A stretch of 5,895 bases of DNA from Bdellovibrionaceae bacterium UBA2351 (GCA_002344565.1 DDTZ01000127.1:1-5895), one strand, 5' to 3'. Positions 1-5,563 are shown, counted from the stretch's first letter. A program made the numbers and translations. Notes: a model not told the origin generated them from the letters alone.

Positions 1-189
1 ATGCACGCTAAGGGGCCAGTTCTAAAATGAGACACCCCTAGGTAAAATCTTGAGTTTATTAGTAAAGAAAATTAGTAAAATTTCATGTTTCCTTTTTTTT
101 CCGTAGTCTCGGACATTTATTGACGCTTTTAAAATTACGCGATTTTTTTTAACAGTGTCCCCTGCCACATCTGGCTTCAGGTTCCAGAA

Positions 190-213
190 TTCTTTACACA
201 ATTTTGTAAAGAA
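190..213. promoter_or_regulatory. Perfect 9-bp inverted repeat, candidate operator
   Basis: The arms TTCTTTACA (190-198) and TGTAAAGAA (205-213) are exact reverse complements separated by six bases (CAATTT). No T-run follows, so it is a poor terminator. The size and symmetry suit a dimeric helix-turn-helix regulator. A third copy of the right half-site context, ATTTTGTAAA, recurs at 221-230, exactly 20 bp after the one at 201-210, which would place a second binding event on the same DNA face. The site lies about 140 bp upstream of the kinase start. The function is inferred; the symmetry is directly visible. Confidence 0.4.
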
Positions 214-240
214 CTATCCGATTTTGTAAAAACTTAAGTC

Positions 241-255
241 AATTTCGGCGAAATT
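241..255. promoter_or_regulatory. Palindrome AATTTCG-G-CGAAATT, candidate operator
   Basis: Seven-base arms AATTTCG and CGAAATT flank a single G. The core half-sites alternate along the DNA: TTTCG at 243-247, CGAAA at 249-253, TTTCG at 255-259 and CGAAA at 283-287. This repeated half-site pattern is more than one hairpin would need and could be a small cluster of protein-binding sites upstream of the kinase gene. No regulator is identified, and an AT-rich sequence can produce such symmetry by chance. Confidence 0.35.
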
Positions 256-289
256 TTCGATGTAAAAAAAAACGACAAAAATCGAAAAT
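253..289. repeat. Inverted repeat with 9-bp arms and an A-rich loop
   Basis: ATTTTCGAT (253-261) and ATCGAAAAT (281-289) are exact reverse complements around a 19-base A-rich loop that contains nine consecutive A. It overlaps the preceding palindrome by three bases, so the two structures would compete if formed in RNA. No poly-U tract follows, which argues against a terminator. A leader-RNA structure or a looped operator are both possible readings. Confidence 0.35.
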
Positions 290-351
290 CACATCCTCAC
301 AAAAAAAGATGCTAAGATATTGAAAGAAGCCACTGATATGGGAAAAAAGAT

Positions 352-2046
352 ATGAGCGAAAATCAGAAATTAAAATCAGCGGAAACTACCAAATTTGAGA
401 GCTTTGGGAACTATATCCTATTGAAAAAGCTCGCTGAAGGCGGCATGGCTGAAGTATTTTTAGCCAGACCCAATTCGTACATGGGAAATGGGCGTTTACT
501 CGTTATAAAACGGCTCCTTCCGCATTTCTCAAACCAACCTATGTTCCTCAGTATGTTCCAGAACGAAATCCAAGTCCTAATGGGTTTCTGTCATCCAAAC
601 ACCGTTCAACTTCACGATTTTGGAAAGGTCGACGACCAACCCTTCATCGCAATGGAATTCTTAAATGGCAAGAACCTTAGAGACCTAACAAACAAAGTTC
701 AGAAAAAAAACCAACAGCTGCCTATTCCGGTAGTGTTGAGTTTAGTCATTCAAGCAGCGGCTGGCTTAGATTACGCTCACACGTTCACCAACGCTGTGAC
801 CGGCGAAGAAGCCAAAACAATTCATCGCGACGTATCGCCACAAAATTTAATCGTGTCGTACGATGGAAATTTAAAAGTTATCGATTTTGGTATTGCTAAA
901 GCCAACACCAATATCGATGAAAAAACCCGAGTTGGCACGATCAAGGGCAAAGCGGCATATTTGTCGCCGGAACAAACACGCGGGGAAGTTGTCGACTGCC
1001 GATCTGATATTTTTTCGCTAGGAATCGTCGCTTGGGAGCTGCTCACTTTAATTCGCTACTACGATCAAAAAGCCATTGCTAAAAAACCAAATGACAATGT
1101 AGTCGGTATCCGTGAAAACTCGGTTGCTCCGTCTGCGTATAATGATCAAATCCCTATGGATCTTGACATGGTTGTTTTAAAAGCGTTGCGCATTAACCCG
1201 GCCGAACGTTACCAAACAGCAAATGAATTTCAAATAGCTCTGAGACAGGTCATGCAACGCTACTACCCGTCCCATTCATACGCGGACACTGGGAAGTTCA
1301 TGCGTACTTTGTTCGAGACTGAAATTTTAGCTGAAAAAACTGAAATTTTTAATTTAAACAAAGAGGTTCAACAGGCGCTGTTCAATCAAGATGCGACCGT
1401 CATTATTTCCCCAGCTCCTCAGCAGTTAACGCCGACCGAAGATTTGATGGTGGATAAGGACAACCTTCAAACTCGCATAGCTATAGTTGAAAGCCTGATC
1501 AAACGCCTAGACGTCGAAACAACACGCGTAGTTCGAGAAGCTACCCGTCCAGTCGTAGACAATAGCACCTTCGAAAGCGAATCGTTACTGGGTGGTGTCG
1601 ATTCAAATTTAGCACAAGATCATTTCGATAGCTTGTTAACTAAAGAACTAAATCTAGATCCCGCCAAGATCTTAAAGATTCGAGACACTCAAAAAATTAG
1701 AACTATCGTAAACGGACGAATCAATATTTACGATACGACCGGTAAAATTATCACCAAAGCTAAACTTCGCAACTGTTGTTTAGGTGGTATCGGCTTCGAA
1801 ACAACTCCCAGCATGTTAAATCAGCACAAAGAAGTTTTAGTTGAGTTTAACTCGGATGGGTTTGGACCAAAAATGGGCATGATCAAAGCCGAACTAAAAT
1901 GGATTGCCCCAATTGAAGGACACTATTGGGGTCATCACCTGGGTGGTTTACAGTTTTCAAAACTAACTCCAGAAAGCACAAAGAAACTGGGTGATTACTT
2001 GAAAAATTATAAACGCACTGACGGTTTCGGCGTGGACGATCGCTAG
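352..2046 (+). CDS. Soluble Hanks-type Ser/Thr protein kinase with C-terminal PilZ-like domain
   Basis: This 564-residue protein should phosphorylate Ser/Thr in cytoplasmic target proteins. The kinase domain spans about residues 20-303. It has a glycine-rich loop LAEGGMAEVFLAR (27-39), ATP-binding Lys53 in VIK, a probable helix-C Glu72, HRDVSPQN (158-165; Asp160 catalytic, Asn165), DFG (178-180), YLSPEQ (203-208) and the DIFSLG helix-F Asp219. The usual Lys of HRDxKxxN is Ser, as is typical of many Bdellovibrio/myxobacterial kinases. Thr192 and Thr196 in the activation loop are candidate autophosphorylation sites. Residues about 330-440 form a hydrophilic linker, partly helical (376-400), with no membrane segment, unlike many PknB-type kinases. 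Residues about 445-555 resemble PilZ: RTIVNGR (450-456), NCCLGG (474-479) and a closing HHLGGLQF strand. The arginine motif and the D/NxSxxG serine are altered, so c-di-GMP binding is uncertain. GGGA at 340-343 is a modest ribosome binding site. The kinase call is very secure; the PilZ call is likely. Confidence 0.93.
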   Translation: MSENQKLKSAETTKFESFGNYILLKKLAEGGMAEVFLARPNSYMGNGRLLVIKRLLPHFSNQPMFLSMFQNEIQVLMGFCHPNTVQLHDFGKVDDQPFIAMEFLNGKNLRDLTNKVQKKNQQLPIPVVLSLVIQAAAGLDYAHTFTNAVTGEEAKTIHRDVSPQNLIVSYDGNLKVIDFGIAKANTNIDEKTRVGTIKGKAAYLSPEQTRGEVVDCRSDIFSLGIVAWELLTLIRYYDQKAIAKKPNDNVVGIRENSVAPSAYNDQIPMDLDMVVLKALRINPAERYQTANEFQIALRQVMQRYYPSHSYADTGKFMRTLFETEILAEKTEIFNLNKEVQQALFNQDATVIISPAPQQLTPTEDLMVDKDNLQTRIAIVESLIKRLDVETTRVVREATRPVVDNSTFESESLLGGVDSNLAQDHFDSLLTKELNLDPAKILKIRDTQKIRTIVNGRINIYDTTGKIITKAKLRNCCLGGIGFETTPSMLNQHKEVLVEFNSDGFGPKMGMIKAELKWIAPIEGHYWGHHLGGLQFSKLTPESTKKLGDYLKNYKRTDGFGVDDR

Positions 2047-2666
2047 TCTTCGTCTTCCTGTTGATATTCCAAACGATATTCTAAATCATCCAAGAATCCC
2101 TGCAATGCCTTACTATCGTAGTAAACGTAGGGATTTACCCACTGCGCCGATTGCAGTGTTATAGCCGCTGTTTTAAGCGACTCACCCACGGTTAGAAATG
2201 CAAAACCTATGGCTAATATCCAGCGTACCCGTGGCAGACTGCGCTCTTTAAAACTTACGACCTGAGTGTCTGCAATCCAATCGGCTAAATGCGTACGATT
2301 TACCTTTAAAAATGCCAACGCAAAAATGGCCCATCCAAAAAAGAAACTTAAACGTGAAACCAAAACTCGCAAAATGGCCTGATCTAAACCTAATGAATCA
2401 TCATCGCCGACCCGTTGGCGACTAATCACTTTTAAGCTCCATTGCCATTTGCCTAAAGTCGTCGAGAAAAAAAATAAAGATAAGGCTTCATATAAAAAAC
2501 TCACAAGCAGCAAATAGACCAAGTGAGACCAGTGAATGCGCAGCTCATCGTGATCTAAATAATCCATGCTAATTTTAATCCACACGGGCGCTTGCAAAAT
2601 AGTAACGTACGCTTTATCAACAAAGTGAGCAATTAAACGGCGCCAAGTAGATGGAAAATGATACAT
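2043..2666 (-). CDS. RDD-family integral membrane protein
   Basis: This is a 207-residue inner-membrane protein of unknown substrate. The RDD family is defined by an N-terminal Arg and two Asp near membrane helices. Here the start STWRRLIAHFVDK (6-18) supplies the Arg and the first Asp (Asp17), but the following Asp is Lys18. The family's middle signature appears as TTLGKWQWSLKV (69-80), and the closing one as RTHLADWIADTQVV (124-137). Hydrophobic segments lie at about 16-33, 48-68, 99-121 and 147-166; the last comes after the RDD core. The tail is acidic (ending QQEDED). The gene starts six bases after the stop of the CCA-enzyme gene, and its AAAGGG ribosome binding site lies inside the last codons of that gene, so the two are surely co-transcribed and probably translationally coupled. 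Its stop codon shares the palindrome CTAG (2043-2046) with the stop of the kinase gene on the other strand. Family known, function unknown. Confidence 0.82.
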   Translation of the reverse strand: MYHFPSTWRRLIAHFVDKAYVTILQAPVWIKISMDYLDHDELRIHWSHLVYLLLVSFLYEALSLFFFSTTLGKWQWSLKVISRQRVGDDDSLGLDQAILRVLVSRLSFFFGWAIFALAFLKVNRTHLADWIADTQVVSFKERSLPRVRWILAIGFAFLTVGESLKTAAITLQSAQWVNPYVYYDSKALQGFLDDLEYRLEYQQEDED

Positions 2667-2672
2667 GAATTC

Positions 2673-3920
2673 TTACCCTTTATTTGAGTTAGAGTCTAAC
2701 CAACGTAATGCGTCTTCAGGCCGCGTCCATTTTAAAACAAGTTGCTTGCGAAATAACAAATCTAAAACGCGCCCCAGTTCGGCACCTTGAAATCGCGACT
2801 TTAAATCCTCGCCTGTAATCAAAGGTTTGATGCTGGCATTTGAATAGTAAATCATCAGTTTTTTCAATGTCTCTAGTTTTTGCAACAGCTCTGTCGATTT
2901 AAGGGACGATTTATAAAACGGTGACGCCATCTCTATCACGAGCATGTCGACAACCAACCGCAAATCATTCTTGTGACTGAAGTAATGCGTGTCTTCCTCG
3001 GACCAATTCATAACGTCTAAAATATTTTTCTTAAAATCCAAAGCTTTAATTACTGATTGACGTACATCTGTAGAGCACTTGAATTCTTTTAACCACAACT
3101 TCAAATCAAGGCGAGCATCTAGCGCCCATAAAAGCTTCACAAGCAGTTCGACTTCATTTTCAATTTTAGATTTAAAAAGGTAATCTTTATAATCTAGAAT
3201 TTCGTTCGGTAAGCCATAGGCATTCCAAAGTTTATGCGTGGAAAACTCACACACGAGTGACCAAGGATATTTCAAGTTCAATGAGGCTTTTATAAGTTCA
3301 TCCCGTTTGCGCTCTTGTGATATTTGTTTCAAACCATCCCTGTACTTTAAGGCTGACTGCAGCGTTGCCGGGTCAATTTGAAAATTCAATACCAATGCAA
3401 ATCGAAAGCAGCGTAAAATGCGCAGGTAGTCTTCGCTAAAACGACGATCAGGATCGCCGACGCAACGAAGTTTTTTCTGATCTAAATCCGCAATACCATT
3501 TTGAAAATCGATGATTTCTTTTTTCAACGGATCATAAAACAAAGCATTTACGGTGAAATCACGACGAACTGAATCTTCTTCGGGCCCAGAATATTCAATC
3601 TGCTCGGGACGACGACCGTCTCGGTAACCACTTTCTTTTCTAAAGGTCGCGACCTCGATACTATGTTTACCCTCAACGACAACAATGATTCCAAATTTCT
3701 TTCCGACAGCAACCGTATGATTAAACAAACGCTCGACTTCGTCTGGATGAGCGGTCGTTGCAATATCGATATCTTTTGGTTGAAGCCCCAGCAAAGCATC
3801 ACGCACGCAGCCCCCCGCAAAGTACGAGGTATGGCCGGCATCGGCTAGTTTTTGAATTATCTCTATGGCTAATGGATAACTATCCACAGGAGCCAGCTTA
3901 GTTGCTACATCTTTGCTCAT
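2673..3920 (-). CDS. CCA tRNA nucleotidyltransferase / poly(A) polymerase family protein (class II)
   Basis: The protein adds nucleotides without a template to RNA 3' ends, most likely CCA or A to tRNA. Domains in order: the nucleotidyltransferase head (about 17-150) with GGCVRD (36-41), metal-binding Asp50 and Asp52 in KDIDIAT, the RRPEQIEY segment (103-110) and RRDFTVNAL (119-127). Next come the nucleotide-selecting neck with VGDP (154-157), EDYLRILR (163-170; EDxxR) and the ERKRDEL helix (203-209). A body and tail domain ends with LITGEDL (367-373) and a GAELGRVLD stretch (379-387). At 415 residues it has CCA-enzyme size, and the tail resembles that of CCA enzymes; I see no basic C-terminal extension typical of E. 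coli PcnB. Some deltaproteobacteria split CC and A addition between paralogues, so exact specificity is open. The ATG start (next in-frame option GTG at codon 12) has no Shine-Dalgarno and lies 8 bases after a perfect TATAAT. First gene of a two-gene operon with the RDD protein; divergent from queG. Confidence 0.9.
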   Translation of the reverse strand: MSKDVATKLAPVDSYPLAIEIIQKLADAGHTSYFAGGCVRDALLGLQPKDIDIATTAHPDEVERLFNHTVAVGKKFGIIVVVEGKHSIEVATFRKESGYRDGRRPEQIEYSGPEEDSVRRDFTVNALFYDPLKKEIIDFQNGIADLDQKKLRCVGDPDRRFSEDYLRILRCFRFALVLNFQIDPATLQSALKYRDGLKQISQERKRDELIKASLNLKYPWSLVCEFSTHKLWNAYGLPNEILDYKDYLFKSKIENEVELLVKLLWALDARLDLKLWLKEFKCSTDVRQSVIKALDFKKNILDVMNWSEEDTHYFSHKNDLRLVVDMLVIEMASPFYKSSLKSTELLQKLETLKKLMIYYSNASIKPLITGEDLKSRFQGAELGRVLDLLFRKQLVLKWTRPEDALRWLDSNSNKG

Positions 3921-3964
3921 TTGAATTGATTATACGTCGCTAAACCTTTAATATTCAACCACGA
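3921..3964. promoter_or_regulatory. 44-bp divergent spacer with two interlocked promoters (cca-type gene and queG)
   Basis: Both start codons flank this spacer. Minus-strand promoter: TTGAAT (3958-3953), 18-bp spacer, perfect TATAAT (3934-3929), then 8 bases to ATG. Plus-strand promoter: TTGATT (3926-3931), 17-bp spacer, TAATAT (3949-3954), then 10 bases to ATG. Each -10 overlaps the -35 of the other, so only one polymerase can sit there at a time. The outer elements TTGAAT (3921-3926) and ATTCAA (3953-3958) also form an inverted repeat. Transcripts would begin within a few bases of each start codon, and neither gene has a ribosome binding site, which is consistent with leaderless mRNAs. The minus promoter is good; the plus one is weaker (4 of 6 matches in both hexamers). 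Confidence 0.6.
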
Positions 3965-5005
3965 ATGAATTCCTTGGCTGACGTCGCAGACCTAATTACT
4001 GAACTCGGTTTCTCGCATTATGGCTATAGCGCAATTACTACGCCGTTGAGCTGGGACCGTTACATTCAATGGATTGAAAATAATTTTCATGGTGAAATGG
4101 ATTACCTAAAACGCCATTTAGAAATTAAACGCGACCTTAAAAACATTCAATCGTCGGCGACCTCGATCATTAGCCTGGCCCATCCGTATCGTGCCCTTCA
4201 AGAAACAACAACGTTTCCGTTTAAATATCTGAAGACGGCTTTGTACGCTCAGGACGTTGACTATCATTTTTGGTTACGCCAAAAACTGGAAACCATTGTG
4301 GCACGACTTAAAGAACTTCACCCCAATGACTTTTTCATGGCATCGACGGATTCATTTCCAATTATGGAGCGCGATTTTTCATATCAAAATCGTTTAGGCT
4401 GGATTGGCCGAAACTCGTGCTTGATTCACCCAAAGGAAGGATCACTTTTCCTCTTAGGAAATATTGTTACATCCGTTGACCTGAACCGCTCCGAAGCCTT
4501 GGATCCCCTTCCCGATTTTTGCGGCACCTGCACACGCTGTATTGAGGGATGCCCCACGTCGGCCATTAACCCTGACAAAACAATCGACGCAAAGAAATGC
4601 ATTTCATATTGGACGATTGAATCCAAAGCCAATCCGCCGTTAGAGCTGGCTTCTAAATTTAAAGGATTATTTTTTGGCTGTGATATTTGCCAAACCGTGT
4701 GCCCTTGGAATCAGAAAATATTAAAACGTTCGCAGCCCTACCAAAAACAGCTCGGCGAATTCAACGATGATGAATTGATTGCCGAACTGCGATTTGTTCT
4801 AAATAGCTCGGGCAAACAGTTGTTAAAGATACTTCATGGAACTCCACTGGTTCGATCGGGACAACGTGGCCTTAAACGAAATGCAATGATCGTAATTGCT
4901 AATTTAAAATTACGCACACTAGCCGATGATGTTCGACCGTATTTGGAACACGAAGATTTAAACGAAATGGCTCTGTGGTGCTTGAAAGAACTTTCAGATA
5001 CCTAG
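3965..5005 (+). CDS. queG: Epoxyqueuosine reductase QueG
   Basis: QueG is a cytoplasmic cobalamin- and iron-sulfur-dependent enzyme that reduces epoxyqueuosine to queuosine at wobble position 34 of GUN-anticodon tRNAs, the last step of queuosine synthesis. The protein shows the N-terminal reductase region (to about 175), with STDSFPIMER (127-136; Asp129 aligned with the family's catalytic Asp) and GWIGRN (145-150, where the family usually has GWIGKN). The double 4Fe-4S ferredoxin region has Cys186, Cys189, Cys192 and Cys196 (CGTCTRCIEGCP), then Cys212, Cys239, Cys242 and Cys246 (GCDICQTVCPWN), so all eight ligands are present. The C-terminal part (about 285-343) contains the GTPLVRSGQRGLKRNAM motif followed by one HEAT-like helical pair. 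At 346 residues it is somewhat shorter than E. coli or Bacillus QueG. The ATG is the first possible one after an in-frame TAA at 3941, and it has no Shine-Dalgarno. Its 3' end overlaps the convergent gene by 12 bp. Confidence 0.95.
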   Translation: MNSLADVADLITELGFSHYGYSAITTPLSWDRYIQWIENNFHGEMDYLKRHLEIKRDLKNIQSSATSIISLAHPYRALQETTTFPFKYLKTALYAQDVDYHFWLRQKLETIVARLKELHPNDFFMASTDSFPIMERDFSYQNRLGWIGRNSCLIHPKEGSLFLLGNIVTSVDLNRSEALDPLPDFCGTCTRCIEGCPTSAINPDKTIDAKKCISYWTIESKANPPLELASKFKGLFFGCDICQTVCPWNQKILKRSQPYQKQLGEFNDDELIAELRFVLNSSGKQLLKILHGTPLVRSGQRGLKRNAMIVIANLKLRTLADDVRPYLEHEDLNEMALWCLKELSDT

Positions 5006-5512
5006 TTTTTTTAGGAGCTCATCAATTTCGCTCTGTCCAAAACTCTTCTCGCCACTGGCTTTCGCGCCGACTGTTTCACGAATATCTTTACCAAACTGAT
5101 TAGACACCCACTGCAACCGATCTAAAAATGTTTTACTTAATGTCGTCGCTTCAAGCTGCGTATTCGATACAAGCTTATCTACCATTTCACTGAGTGTTTC
5201 TGTGGCGTCTAGCAAAAGTGCTACACAGATCATCAAGAAATCTGGATTTCCAACAATCTGAGATGATTTGTAACCGACGGCCTTGCACAGTGCACAGTAG
5301 TCTCCGATGAAATGAATCGGGTGCGATGCTTCAGCCATTAACGCCAAGTTTTTTGCGCCTCCCATGATTCGATCGACACTGTTTCCATACACTTCAAGTT
5401 TTTTTACCTGACTCGGGTCGGATTCTACTTCCTCAAGAATGGCTAGACTTTCCGAAATTAAAGATTTGGATTCCTGTACAAATTCTTTTAAAATTGATTC
5501 ATCTAAAGTCAT
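4994..5512 (-). CDS. Degenerate Hpt-like helical protein with C-terminal CheZ/FliM-like CheY-docking tail
   Basis: I recognise no named gene here. This 172-residue soluble protein is almost wholly helical. Its start (LKEFVQESKSLISESLAILEE, about residues 8-28) looks like the first helix of CheA/Hpt domains. The second helix, at SVDRIMGGAKNLAL (45-58), aligns with the Hpt phospho-acceptor motif HxxKGxxxxLG, but the His is Asp47 and the Lys is Met50; only Gly51 remains. It therefore cannot act as a standard phosphotransfer protein. Helices continue to about 146. A short polar linker (AKASGEKS) leads to FGQSEIDELLKKLGI (158-172). This resembles the C-terminal peptide of CheZ (QDQVDDLL...LGF) and the N-terminal SQxEIDALL of FliM, both of which bind phosphorylated CheY. 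I infer a response-regulator-binding adaptor or phosphatase-like regulator; the CheZ catalytic motif is not seen. The start ATG has only a weak AGAG upstream. It lies divergent to the gene at 5564. Confidence 0.7.
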   Translation of the reverse strand: MTLDESILKEFVQESKSLISESLAILEEVESDPSQVKKLEVYGNSVDRIMGGAKNLALMAEASHPIHFIGDYCALCKAVGYKSSQIVGNPDFLMICVALLLDATETLSEMVDKLVSNTQLEATTLSKTFLDRLQWVSNQFGKDIRETVGAKASGEKSFGQSEIDELLKKLGI

Positions 5513-5563
5513 TCTCTAAGTCTAACAAAACTCAGATGAAGAACAACAAGTAAAAGGGCAAAT
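5513..5563. promoter_or_regulatory. 51-bp divergent spacer
   Basis: This spacer separates the Hpt-like gene (minus) from the edge gene (plus). It contains a good plus-strand ribosome binding site, AAAAGGG (5552-5558), five bases before the ATG at 5564. I cannot identify clear -10/-35 pairs for either direction inside it. Promoters may lie within the 5' ends of the flanking genes or use an alternative sigma factor. Confidence 0.4.

Larger units (their letters stand above)
1..351. other. Non-coding AT-rich region upstream of the kinase gene
   Basis: No credible gene is visible here; the longest frames are short and lack ribosome binding sites. The left part (1-165) holds a C-rich/G-rich patch (GGGGCCAGTT at 12-21, GAGACACCCCT at 29-39), a direct repeat ATTAGTAAA at 58-66 and 71-79, two runs of eight T (93-100 and 143-150), and TGTCCCCTG at 157-165. 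The right part (190-310) holds three dyad symmetries and several A-tracts (264-272, 277-281, 285-288, 301-307), which could bend the DNA. I could not find a convincing sigma70 promoter. The best -10-like hexamer close to the gene is TAAGAT at 313-318, without a matching -35. Either another sigma factor or an activator-dependent promoter is possible. Confidence 0.6.

Noticed and set aside
120..148. Sigma70 promoter using TTGACG at 120-125
   Set aside because: The -35 is good, but the correctly spaced hexamer is a T-run (143-148), not a -10. TAAAAT at 130-135 is too close to TTGACG, and nothing suitable lies 17 bp upstream of it.
121..150. Possible intrinsic terminator before the T-run at 143-150
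   Set aside because: The only pairing is a 3-bp CGC/GCG stem around TTTTAAAA, far too weak for an intrinsic terminator. The T-run at 93-100 also lacks a hairpin.
822..1046. Antisense open frame of 74 codons inside the kinase gene
   Set aside because: It lies opposite the HRD-to-helix-F part of a clear kinase domain, has no ribosome binding site, and its translation has no recognisable features.
3548..3841. Second minus-strand frame of 97 codons inside the CCA-enzyme gene
   Set aside because: It overlaps, out of frame, the conserved nucleotidyltransferase motifs, which explain the sequence fully.
3663..3848. Plus-strand frame of 61 codons opposite the CCA-enzyme gene
   Set aside because: It is antisense to the GGCVRD/DID catalytic region, with no start signals and no family resemblance.
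4426..4632. Antisense frame of 68 codons inside queG
   Set aside because: It mirrors the cysteine-cluster region of queG; the composition follows the real gene, and no ribosome binding site is present.
4997..5012. T-run at 5006-5012 as a terminator for queG
   Set aside because: No stable GC-rich hairpin precedes it, and these bases encode the C-terminus of the convergent gene.
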